This document shows positions 35,295-47,200 of a DNA stretch of 64,000 nt, piece after piece. The DNA comes from Mastigias papua (taxonomy: Eukaryota; Cnidaria; Scyphozoa; Rhizostomeae; Mastigiidae): assembly GCA_964019165.1 (NCBI GenBank), contig OZ025267.1, positions 13,683,324-13,747,323 on the forward strand, in the 5' to 3' direction. How positions within the stretch are numbered: the first letter of the stretch is position 1; every line of letters starts with the position of its first letter. Both the position numbers and the translations under genes were made by a program. Under the pieces are notes generated by a model. It did not search any database, was not told the origin of the DNA, and saw nothing but the letters and a program-made list of their open reading frames with translations.

Positions 35295-35302
35295 GTACCG
35301 TA

Positions 35303-36018
35303 TGCGCTTTCTAGAGATGCAATGGGTATGAAAATTGAGAAAGGAAGGGAAATTAGATCTGATACTGTATACAGAATATAAACTGAATGATAGAGATCAC
35401 GTAACTGGACAAAATCGTTAGCGACTTTGGAATACATTAGGGCTCTTAGGGCTGCTTCATACAGCAAGTTGTGCAATGCCATACCACATGAGTTCTGGAT
35501 AATTCGGCAAAGTACGTCCATATGAAACCAATTTTCACTTGGTTCGACTTCCTCAATAATTCCAACTCAGGATACAGTTCAGCGTTGATGTTGCGTGTTC
35601 AGCTCACCCAAGTTTGAAATAATCGCGTTCACGTGACCATTTCACGCAGACATGAAATCTCAAACCGGTTTGAAAAGCCGAAGAGAAACTCAAGGCGGTG
35701 TCACTCTGATGGATTTGACCACACACAGAGCTGAAAACAGACCCGTGTGAGTTTCAAACAGGTCTGAATTTCTCATGTGAAGGCTCTTTTAGCAGAATAT
35801 TTGCCTCAAGTAGAAAAAGATTGAAATTGAATAAAAGCAGAGAATTACTCTACTTCTGACTGTCATAGACAAGATTTAATGTATCAGGGTCTGTCCTAGA
35901 AAACGTAATTGCCAAAGTATTTGTGCATGTGCACATGTTCATGCAAAATGCATGGGAAAGAAGTCAAAAAGTGCAGTCATTACAAAAGAAAACATAGAAA
36001 TCTGATTGTGCTAAGTAA
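35303..36018. other. no gene seen
   Basis: Holds a segment (about 35630-35790) with words such as CAAACCGGTTTGAAAAG and TTTCAAACAGGTCTGAATTTC that could be part of a decayed MITE. No clear ends. The short ORFs overlapping the neighbouring MITE are not genes. Confidence 0.4.
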
Positions 36019-36493
36019 CAGGGCCTTTTTTAACATACAAACTGGGGGGGGCAAATGCCCCCCCAGTTCTCAACTTTGCCTCCCGAGTGAAGAGGTTTTT
36101 GACCCCAGAAAAATATCCCTTTTTTGGATAGGTTCTCAGCTATGTTGTCAAAAAACTACTGCTGTCATCATGTTGCAATGAATGGGGCCCTTCGAGTTTC
36201 ATCGGCTAAAGAATGAACCACAATAACATTTTTGCACAACATTTGGAAACTGTATAATACACGAACAATACATTATTGTAACAATTACAAAACTAGAAAT
36301 TTCATTTCCAAACTTTTTTACATCAAAACTTAACATTTATGAACATTGTTTCAATATATCACATGTATCCACCTTATTTCAAATTAGGCTTTTTGTCCTA
36401 GTATCACATCCCTTTTTGAGAGTTTGCCCCCCCAGTCAAAATCCCGTTTTGAGAGTTTACCCCCCGAGTAAAACTATGTTACAAAAGGCTATG
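36019..36493. mobile_element. MITE-like element with G-rich palindromic ends, 475 bp
   Basis: The left end CAGGGCCTTTTTTAACATAC (36019) resembles the reverse complement of the right end, CATAGCCTTTTGTAACATAG (ending 36493). Just inside the left end is a near-perfect palindrome AACTGGGGGGGGCAAAT followed by GCCCCCCCAGTT (36049-36067). Inside the right end are GTTTGCCCCCCCAGTC (36423-36438) and TTTACCCCCCGAGT (about 36457-36470). No convincing 8-bp target duplication (only GTAA shared), so a hAT assignment is tentative. No coding capacity. Confidence 0.55.
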
Positions 36494-36530
36494 TAATCAC
36501 TATAATTGTGCTATAAATTTTTATACCATA

Positions 36531-36925
36531 ATGACTCGATTAAGTCTCCAGGGGCTTTCTAGTCCGAAATGATTTATGATTTTACGTATGGAGCTGATTC
36601 GAGTGGGGTTGATTAAATTTAGAGGTCATCGAGTCTGCCAAAGACAATTTCTTATATCGTTTTTCAATATAAAGTACTTTCACTTAAGTGTAAATCGGGA
36701 TGGGATCAAAGAGGAGAAAGTTGGGCAGCTTTTCTCGTCAAAAATATTAGCACAAATGAGCACACCAATAGCCGGGATTTTGGATTTTCGTTGCTTTTGA
36801 TTTGTGATATACTGACTCCAGGGTACCTCCATGGGGGCCTATTCGAGGGTGGAAGCTTAATTGTCAGAAATCATTTTGCGGATGGGAGGGGGACTTATTC
36901 AAGGGAGGGAGCTTAATCGAGTCAT
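36531..36925. mobile_element. MITE-like element, 395 bp
   Basis: Inverted ends ATGACTCGATTAAGTCTCC (36531-36549) and GGAGCTTAATCGAGTCAT (36908-36925), matching over 18 positions with one inserted base. Subterminal words on the right (GGGGGCCTATTCGAGGGTGG, GAGGGGGACTTATTCAAGGG) resemble the GGGGGCTTATTCGAGG units of the 40742 element, so the two may be distant relatives. Non-coding. Confidence 0.65.
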
Positions 36926-39660
36926 CATGATAATTTAAAGTTGTAAAGAAACCTGGCTTGACATGTGGCCATTTTATGAATGATAAAGCAACCACATGTA
37001 CAAAGGCATAACTGGAAAGTCATCAAAAACTGAAAAAGAGAGAACGAAAGCTTCGATCTATTAGGGATAAAATAAAAGATAACAAAATGAGCATGAAAGA
37101 AGTTGTTATGCTGCAGGCTCATTTAAAGGAGATCATAGCTGATAATTCAGTAGGAAAAAATTTAACCAACCATTTCTTTAATTAATTAAATAAAACATTA
37201 AATAGCCGCAAACATTTTAAATGGCATAGCATCGTTGCTTTTTAGGATAGAGCCTTGATATTTCTGAGATATTATTAGGATTCTATTAATTTGGATATTA
37301 AATATAAAATTTTTTTGATGCTGTTAAATTTTCCCACAATAGTCATAGTCTTATCAAACATATTCTGTCAGCAACACTATGAAAAGTTGGTATGTAAGTT
37401 ACATCTCGATGTTACATTGGAGTTTTGGATGCAGACAAGTTCCATTCATCCGTATTCGCCTCCCTCAATAGATTTTTCAAAATAAATTGCTTGACCATAA
37501 AAATTTAGCACTAATATTTCTCAAGATGATATTTTTTAAAGTTTCATTTCATTCAAGAACAATTTAGAATTAAAAGTATAAATCTCACTGATCAACAGAA
37601 AATGTATACTTGGCATGTCTGCTTATAAAATAATGCAACAAAGTAAAACAGTATTGACAAAACAGATGAATATGTGCTGAATAGGATATGAAGAAACAAA
37701 TGAATTTGGAAAATACATGAAACTCTACTAAAAATTTAATACTTCGGGGTTTGTGCACGGATTGTTCCCTCGATAGAGTACATAAAAAATTCACCTGACT
37801 ACTTTTAAGCTCATTCACCTCTCCTTCAGCTCCACAGGAATTTTTGGGAAATCCTGTATAGCTTTTACTCAAATTCGCAATGCCCTTGATATCGGAAAAA
37901 ATTACTTAGATGATGTATTACAGAAAATTAGAGCCATCATCATTCGATCCATTCACTATATTTTCTGCATGAGAAACAAATCCTTGGCTAACCCTGATCT
38001 TAGTAAGTGCTAACAAATATAGATAAATGTAACATTATGCCAGATACATCTTACATGTTATAAGAGAGATTTGTATTTGTAGTAATAATTGAAATATACA
38101 CTTGAGAAGCTTAAGAAAATATATACTATAATTATTTCTACTAGCAACAATAATAATACGAATAGAGAATTTATATAATGCTGAATCTATCACTGAAAGT
38201 TTCTCAGAAAATAGAGAACCTAATTCAGGCCAAGTGTCACAGACATACAATAATTTCTGTATGTAAATTAATTGCAGACAATGGATTTATAATTTCATCA
38301 TTCTATCAATTTTTCCTAACTTTGGGCAAGATTACGGATTGACAGGATTGTATCTCTCCAACAGAAATTTATTATACTTAAGTCTATAAGGTAAAAAAAT
38401 CTCAAGTCCAATTGTCATAGTTGCCTATGTTCTTAAAGCATTCTACATATTTATTTATTATGATGAAATTCTAGAGCTTCTTTCTGCATTTTTATGAAAG
38501 CAAATATTTCTTTAATTTTCCTTGTCTACTTCCTTATTTCTACAGGAATCTGTGGTGTTCATGTTTGACAATTTGTCTCATGGCTTATTTTCCATAAGAA
38601 ATGTCGTAATTCGTCTTCGGATAGAGAGTTCTTAATTTACTCTTTTAAACTCTGTGGTTTCTGAAAACCGGTTGCTTATGTGAAGGATGGGCTGTTGCCA
38701 TTAGTTACTGCAATTGTTGATAAGCCCCAATCCCTCAGCATAAGAGATACCACAACAATAACAATCTGAGGAATTTCCATCTGGTTGCAGTGTTTTAACT
38801 ATGCAAGTTGCTTTTTGATTCTGGGTGCCTTTAAACATTCCTCGTCTTGGTTTGTTACAGATAATGCTTTTAAGGACACTATTTCTTTGTAGTAAATATG
38901 TGGATTAGTCAAGAAGGGTTGAGGCAGGAAGGAGTACTAGGCCTTCCTCCATAACATCTTACGTGGTCTGTAGATATACAAGACAAAACGCTGTAAAAGT
39001 AATTGTCATCGTTCGGGCAGGTTGAGGGCCAAGGATTCAAAAATACATGCCTACCTGTTTGACAGTTTGTAAAGACAGCAGTCCTTAAAATCCATGGCAA
39101 CACAGTCAGATTTTGCGAACCGAATGCTTCCAGAAGAAATATAAAACCTTTTAAACCCGTTATCACATTTCACGAAGTCAAATAACTAAAATTATGAAAG
39201 TATTGACCACGGCTGCGATCTAGCTTTCCTAGACATAAAAGACTTTGCAGAGTTCAATGTGGAATTCATGAGATCATTTCAAGCCATGTTGTTTATATGA
39301 GAAAATGCTGATACAACTTGCATGCAACTTGTCAAGTAATCAAAGGGAAATGAATGTTTAAATTACAAAGGAGCAACCGATATCGTGATGGAAATGAACA
39401 AATGAGCAATAGATGTCATTATCATACACTTTTCTGCTAATGTATGATATCAAGAATGAGGCCGTCGATCCAAATAGAAAGTAAATTTCTTTTGTCCTTG
39501 TTAACGTTAAATCACCTTTAAAAGCACCAGTGACGGAATCATAAGGACCTATTGGAGGCAAATACCCCAAGTTGTTTCAAAATATGGTGCTATGGACTGG
39601 CCCAAAAGTCTCATAAACATGCAAAGTCAAGGGAGTGTCTGTGTTTTTGGTCACCTTGCG
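36926..39660. other. no gene seen
   Basis: AT-rich, no recognisable domain in any ORF (the longest, 95 codons at 37585-37872, is unremarkable). No RNA or element boundary was found. Confidence 0.5.
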
Positions 39661-40030
39661 TTTAACATAATCTAATTGCTAGCATTTAACATTATCTCGT
39701 TGCTCTGAAAATGTGTGTCTCTATCACTTTGCCTGATCTGGCAACGATCTTTATAGAGTAGCAAAGAGGTCTATTAAATTTTCTCACAAACATGTCAATG
39801 ATGTCAACTGCCGTTTTCTAAAATCAGGGAATGGTCAGCGTCCTTGACTTTCTAGCACATAACATAATCTCATTGCCAACAATTAACATAATCTCGTTGC
39901 AATGAAAACGTGTCTCTATCATTTTACCTATACGGGCGACTATCTTTTAGAGTAGTAAAGAGGCCTATCAATTTTCTCACAAACATTTCAATGCTTTCAT
40001 CTACTGTTTTCTACCTAGACAGGATGCATA
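39661..40030. repeat. tandem duplication, two diverged units of about 170-195 bp
   Basis: Unit 1 (from about 39661) and unit 2 (from about 39857) share, in the same order: AACATAATCT, AACATTATCTCGTTG or AACATAATCTCGTTG, GTGTCTCTATCA, AGAGTAGCAAAGAGG or AGAGTAGTAAAGAGG, ATTTTCTCACAAACAT and CTGTTTTCTA or CCGTTTTCTA. The offset is about 197 bases. The copies differ at many positions, so the duplication is old. No ORF spans both. Confidence 0.8.
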
Positions 40031-40422
40031 TCTATATTCAAACAGGGAGTTTCCTACTCAATTTTAGGGCGTGGTTCCAAAGCATTTTCAGGCGTTCCAC
40101 CCCTAACCCCCTACCCTCTCCCCCCATAGCCATTTGACGTATATCGTCAAAATATAATTAAATTGTTTCAGTGTAAACATAAGGACTTCAAATACGCAAC
40201 GCTATGGAAAAGACACAAATTCACACGAGGTATGTCAAGTTTGTAAACAATAGCTAAATTATCGATAAAGAGTTCTATTTGCATCAAATATGATATGCAA
40301 TAAGAATTTCATTGTTTCCTTGTTCTATTTTGATTCTATGATCCAGGGAAATTCCAGGGAAATTCTGTAGTTCTTGTCCGCTCGAGGTCAGGAACATAAT
40401 TCCAATGCGGAGTCATTAACTT

Positions 40423-40473
40423 GATTCCCAACACCATTATTGCTGGTGTTGCTGGTGATTCCCAACACCATTA
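40423..40473 (+). repeat. 34-bp direct repeat
   Basis: GATTCCCAACACCATTA occurs at 40423-40439 and 40457-40473. The spacer contains TGGTGTTGCTGGTG, partly complementary to AACACCA, so a small hairpin is also possible. A C-homopolymer (about 40504-40514) follows. Confidence 0.8.
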
Positions 40474-40741
40474 CTACTCCCATACAAACTTGCAACTCTC
40501 CCTCCCCCCCCCCCACTCAAGGCTATGCTCCGGCTCCTTGATTGATCCAGGAAACGAATATAAGTTTGATGTTTGATTCCATTCTCACAAATTCCAAAGA
40601 TAGTCTTGTCAAGAAAACATCAATTCAACTTAAATTGAAATTTTACCAAGCATAGATTTTGAATGTGTTTTCTTCAAATCTACTACCTGGAGTACAAGCA
40701 CAACATGTATTGAGTGCAAGTTTCTTGTCAATGCACCTCAA

Positions 40742-41202
40742 TTACCGTAAATCCTCGAATAAGCCCCCGGGGGCTTATTTGCAAAACTGAATTTTTGGGT
40801 GGGGCTTATTCGAGGGGGGCTTATTCGGGGTGGGGCTTATTTCAAAGTCTGGCATTTTCCTCAAAGGTTGACGTATAAAACGATATAATTTTCTCAGTCA
40901 ACTAAATTTTGAGCTCCTTATTACAGAAGCTGATATCTTTAAAAGAGTTACAAAGTGTTGTGTGAAAATTTAGCAAACATTATAATGCTTCTATTATCAC
41001 GAAAGTCGCATTTCTCTTAGCTTTTTTGCCTCCATTCAAAGGAAGTAGTACTGTACAGCTATTGTCCTGTGAGGGCTTCCTTCGAATAAGCCCCCATGGG
41101 GGCTTATTCGAGGGTGGGTTTATTTGCAAAATGATTTTTAGGTGGGGGCTTATTCGAGGGGGCTTATTTGGAGGTGGGGGCTTATTCGAGGATTTATAGT
41201 AA
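40742..41202. mobile_element. MITE, 461 bp, 27-bp inverted ends with internal repeats
   Basis: TTACCGTAAATCCTCGAATA then AGCCCCC (40742-40768) is the reverse complement of 41176-41202 at 25 of 27 positions. The terminal unit also recurs inside. CTCGAATAAGCCCCC joined directly to GGGGGCTTATT makes a palindrome at the left end. A second such palindrome (GAATAAGCCCCCATGGGGGC, about 41083-41104) lies near the right end and is followed by the same TTTATTTGCAAAA and TTTTAGGTGGGGGC or TTTTGGGTGGGGC words as the left end. At least eight GGGGCTTATT-type units are present. Non-coding. TSD not resolved. Confidence 0.8.
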
Positions 41203-44200
41203 GCAACTTTGATTTGATGATCGCTTTTGATAGTAATTTAGGTTTGCAACTGGGAATTCTCGAGGGCAGGGTGTAATCTACAAACAGGGCACACTAAACA
41301 TTTTTACGAGCTTAAAATAGTGTTTCTCAATTTTAGAAAAAGAAGAAAATATTTCGTTACTTTCAAGTTCAATGACGATTTTAGGCAGGTCTACTTAAGA
41401 AAAATACTGTAAACAGTTTCACAATTGCTCAAGAAGAAGGGGCAGTACTTTCGTCCGGCTTTTGAAGAAAAAGGTAGGGGTCAATAGTTACCCACAATCC
41501 CCTCCGTAATTGTGTGCACATACGTTGACAGACTAATCTTATGGGTTGTTTTTCTTGCAAAATCATACGAGGCTTTGTTTCCAAGTAAGTTGGCTTCTTC
41601 AAAGTCAATATGGACGGTTTCCAATTCCATACATGTCTGATATCCTATCTGCCATATCTGTAAAGCATAAATCTCGAAAAAATTGAAGACAATATCAATA
41701 TCGTACGATCTCAGACATTCCGAGGGTCCAATTCAAATTTCAAATCTGATAATTATATAAGCATGTCACTCTTTCTGATTCTGTACTCTTGTTTCTCTTT
41801 TACAGTACACTTTCATTAAGCCATTTAAAACAGATCACCTCCTTCAATGAAATTAGAATAAAAGATGCGAAGAACAAACGAGAAATCATTGGTGTTACAA
41901 TTGACTGACTGTCTCTATGTTTTAAAATTACTCAGATACCGCCGGGTAATTTATGTTAAAAAAATGTGAATAATTTTTCCTCACAATAACATGATAACGG
42001 AGTTTCAGATAACTTTGTCATTGGTATGGCTGTGAAAACTTCTAAAGAAAATTCTACAGACTGTATTGAATACAGAGAGCGTTTGTGAGAGTCTGGGTTT
42101 TACTCATTCGTCTCAATATTCCTACTGACAGCCATCATTGTTGCTAGGTTGAGTCAATGGGTTGAATCTGCGCTCATTAAAACAGTGAGGAATTCTTGTG
42201 AAACTTTTTGCTGTACAAAAATCTGGCTTTTTCTTCAAGTTTTTTGCTATAAATAGTTCAACGGACATTGAAAAAGCAGGATTTGCTGTCATTGTATTGC
42301 CACTGAGACTATTCTTCTTGGTTGAGAAAACTATGTGCTAAAGGAAGTGCTAAAAGAATGAAAGGCTCGTTTTCATAGAAAAATGACAAGTTATTTAATG
42401 GATTAGCAGGTAATCGCTATTTAACACGTGGATGAATAAGGATAGACTGTGAGGTGATTTGAGTGAAGGATCTGTAGGTAGAGTTGATCTCACAGTTTTC
42501 CGTAGGGCAGTTAAGTGCAGTGTTACATCTAATCCACACGTGATAAAGAAACCTGAAGTGGGATTTAAAGGATTATTTAGAGAGTAAGGACTCGGAGCTC
42601 AGCATACAATAACATTGATATGAAGAACATGACTGGTAAGGTAAGATCTTTGCACTAGTTTTCTCGTAGCTTTCTTCAGCTTTTATTAAAGAAGTTCTGA
42701 CAAAGGCACGCAAGAAACTTCAATAGACCATCTAAAATGAGTATTAACATGCAAACTAAAGGACGCCAGACTTCACAAATTTGAAAATATGATGCTTCAT
42801 TCGTATGACGTAATTAAATTATAAGCTTCGTATGAAACGTTTTTGTACAAATTCGTACGATGATAATGCCCCTTGCCAACATTCCAAGGATATGTGTTGC
42901 TCGATAAATTCACCAATCGTAACTCACAGGAATAGTTTTTCGTTTCTTTTATCTTCTGATGTCTGAGCTTTAATTCAATATTTCTACTTTTTTTTATTTA
43001 AAATCTAAGTCACAAACAAATGAGGCATCATTTAAATAAAAGTTTCCTCTGCTATGCCTTCAAATTCCTTAATCGGCATTCTTGTCGAGAATATTTTAAG
43101 ACTATTGCAATCCATTGTTATTTTTCGCGTTGGAAAGCGTCTGATATCGCGTCTTTAACATATACAGTCATATTTGTCAATTTATAGACAAATGACGTAT
43201 ACTGACTTTGAATTAAAAAGCAGTTTCTTTAATCAATCATAGTTAATAGAAAGTGCGCTGCCAAAAATGTGTCCTTTGATAATTACGAAAAGGACAGATA
43301 AAGTTTAATCCTAAATTTCCGGCATCTTTCTCAAGTCTTAAAAGCATTTCAAAGGAATATTTCCAGTCAGAGGTTTGATCCATTTTCCTTTTCCCTTTTC
43401 TAACAAATGTCAGCATGATTTGGCCAAGCTTTCTTGTAGTTATTACGCTCTAGAGATTTCAGCTTCCTTTTGTGGTTTTTGGGAAACCTTCTTTCGTCAT
43501 CAGAGAAAGGATATGAACTAGGCAGAATATGACGTGAATATAACAATTTTAAATAAGCTACATAGATTTTACTATCAGGAAACTTTTCTCATGTCACTTG
43601 TGGGGCAAATAACAAACAATTTTATTGCATGAAGTAGAGAAATCAAACACTTGCTTTCATACCTATGTTATTCATTCATAATTTTACTGATTCTTCTCTG
43701 GTATTAAACGTTCAAATCTATTGATTTTATTAATTTCTTCTCTTACGATTAAAAGTTCATTGATACTTTTGAACTTTACTCAGAAAACAAATAGTTAACA
43801 TGTAAAAGGACAACCTTAAGTGCTTCATCAGACTGTCCTAAGTGACCGAAGAGCAATGAAGCTATTTCCCTTAATAATGGTAGTCTGCGAAATTGGTGGA
43901 GGGGGAGACTTGCGCCGAGTTTTGACGAGGGAATAATTGTAACTAGATAACGTTTGTTCTGGTCCTTAAGTATTCTGGGCTTTTATTCTTTGCACTCAAT
44001 GCACATATTTGCTCTTAATATCAATTTATTTTTAGGCATAGAACAAGGAGGTTTAAGTACTTTTTTCAATTTCTAGCTTATCTTAGTTTTGTTGTAGAAA
44101 CAGCCTTTGCCCTGGTTTCCGTTAGGTATGCCATTCATTTTGTATCAATAGAATATGGAAAAAAACGGTGCTTTGTAGTGAGGAGTTTTATCACTTGAAT

Positions 44201-47200
44201 TCATTATGGAATCTCGGAGACAATGCGAATTCTAATTTCCTAGAGTATTTCGTTTTCTCATTCATTCTTCAAAACCCAAATGATTACTATTCACAGAGGT
44301 GATTCATCCCTAATTATTTAATTATTTGTCTGCTAAATTTCAGTAAATAACTCTCTCTCGGATCATTCATTTTTCCCTTCCCGGGAAAATTTATTATCAA
44401 AGCTATGATTAAGATTCAGTGCTGAGGATGATAGATCAACCTGGCATCAAGTGCAGTAGTAAATTAACTCTCTTATTGAATGACTGTATATAGATAACCC
44501 TTTGTTTTGCCAACTTCTAAGATTATTTCTTTTGGAGCACCAGTAAATGTGACATAGGAGTTACTTATTCTTTTCTTATGAAGATTATACATAGATTCCC
44601 TGTGCAGTAGTAAGTTCTTGGCACATGCGGCTAAAACACCCATTGTAGGAACGTCTACAATTTCATCGGTGACTTGAAAACTAATGAAAGTTTGACATGT
44701 TGCTTTGAAAAGTGCTTAATTACTTCATATCATTAGAGTTTTTATCCATCAGGGCGTAACCTCATACATTGGTGTATTCAATAGATAGTTCAAGTAGCTG
44801 ATCCCAAGAAACTCTTAAAAACCACCATGAGACGCCCATCTTGTCGCAGGTCAAAAGTCTAGACTCATATTCTTTCAGAATTTGAAAAGCATAAAATAAC
44901 GAAAAGTGGTTCGACTGCGGTTGGTTGGAAGTAAATGGTTGGGTAACATATAACAATTCTCCAACCTGCATGCTCTTTTAGAATTACTGTCCTTAAATCG
45001 TACGTAATCAACTGCTGATAAAAGATGCTCAGAGTGTATGCAAGACAATGCAATATATCAATGCAAAACACATGCAGCATCTATACCTACAAAGAAATAC
45101 TACCTATCAATGGTTGAGAGTAAATTTCATAGCTCATTCTGGCTTTAAAGACTGCAAGATAAATATTAGTTGCTTCCAGTGCTGTTCATTATATTCAGGA
45201 AAGCTAGAGGATAATTTGCTGGGAATATAGGTAGTGCTGATTTCATTTTAATTGATGCCTTCATTATTGGTAATTGATTTACGAAGGAAGTCTGTCTAGC
45301 TTTTTCTAAAGAGGTGTTCCACAAAGCAGACTAGACCAAACAGCTCTCCTCACCATGAATATATTAATCACTGAAGCACAATAGATCTCTCGTGGTAACT
45401 GTTTGTTCAGAACCAAATTGTGTCTATATAAAATCTTGGCATTTACGAATGCTAATCTAAATCACTTGCTTATGTTGTCTAATTTCTAGTGTGCACAAAA
45501 GCAAATGAACTGTTTGGGACTTTTCACCTATGCAAATATCTTGTTTTGATGTACACAATGGGATCAATTGGCTTGATAGCAAGACGTCTTTTTAGATTTT
45601 GCCTGATAGACCATAACAATACTCTTGAAATACATGACAGGACCCACCAGGTATGGAATCGTGCCATTCCACCTTACCCTGACCCTAAGAAAGCATGTTC
45701 CTCCACATGACACTCCCTAGGTACCGCGCAGTGGAGTCATTTTATTTTCTTACACTTCTCAAAATTGATACCCTTATAAGTCAAAAATGTTTTGTAGTAG
45801 TGATAATTTGATGTGGGCAATGTTTAGTTAGCGAGAAATGGCCCTTGCAGGCACAATAATCAAAATAGAGCTATTCAACAAAAGGAGCAAGTATTGGAAA
45901 TGTTTGTGGAACGTAATATCATTATCACTCTTTGCCAGAAGTGCATTTGAAAGTTATGTAAAAGTAATAGTAATTTAAACTGTGACCCTCCTCCCCAGTT
46001 TATTTGTTGCTCCTCCCCAGACTTATGTCCCATGCATTTCCTAGGTCTGTAAGGTGACCATGTGGTATCCTCTCACGGCAGCAGTTCTCAGCTCTTGATA
46101 GGCGAGCCACTAAAATGTTGCACAATTTAATTGTTAAACTCACAGAAGTTACTCTTAAATTCTGAATGTTTACACAATTCATGTTCTTTTAAGTGTGAAT
46201 ATCGATTCTATATGTTTAGCATTGGGGGGGGGGGGTGCATGAAAAATTCCTTTCAGTATTCTGAGTTGGCTTCAGTATTTTCCTTTCTTTCATTCCACTT
46301 CTATTTATCAATGTTCTTTTTGAAAGCTGTCTTAAAAACATAACTTGCAATTGGCGAAATTTTCCTACACGATTGCCTTACTTCTTGTCCGATCTTTCTA
46401 CTAAGTGATTCCATAACTTTGTAGATAACTTCATGCAGGACACGCGCAATTTGGGCACTGACTAAATAGCTTCCCCTTTGTCTTTCCTACTGTGGTCTTT
46501 GCGGTGTGGCAGTGCGTCATTTGACTTTGATAAATGATCGATTTCATCCCATTCCAATATCGTTATCAAAATTGATGAAAAATCTAATATGCTTTCGAAT
46601 ACAGATAGTTATCAATTAAAAGGGTAACTTCATTATTCAAGTCTGCTCTCCATCAATAAAACAACAGGAAAAGATATCATCTAATAAGTTAGGCCACGTG
46701 CCAATTATGCACGTATTAACAAATTGAAGAAACACCTGGTTCTTTTCACATTCGAAGAAAAGGCACATATGTTACTAATTGGAATACTTTCAAATATACT
46801 GAGCCTTGCATCTAAAACTACACCCCATGGAGCAAACTGTGAATGTAAACCCCAGAGCCATACTATAACGAAGAGATGCAGATGGAAGGAAAACATAACA
46901 ATGTAATCTAGATGGGAGACATCGAGGGCTAATGAAATTGATGAGTTTTACGGATATATTATTTCATATGTTCAAGGATTTATCTGTTTACTGGGTCGTG
47001 GAGGCCTTTTCCTGAACATCATTTCAGAGATTTCTATACCCACAAGCCAAATAGGAATTATAAATTCCAGGAATGAGGTCTTGCCTGTGTATCTCAAAGT
47101 AAGGGAAGTCAGCCAGAAATCATTTGTTGGGTACATAGGTATTATGGTATCTCTAAAACTCTGTTTGAATTTGTGATGATTTAGCTTGATGAGACCAACT

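Noticed and set aside
35094..35521. ORFs rich in Gly, Ala and Pro on both strands
   Set aside because: They cross the second copy of the same hAT MITE.
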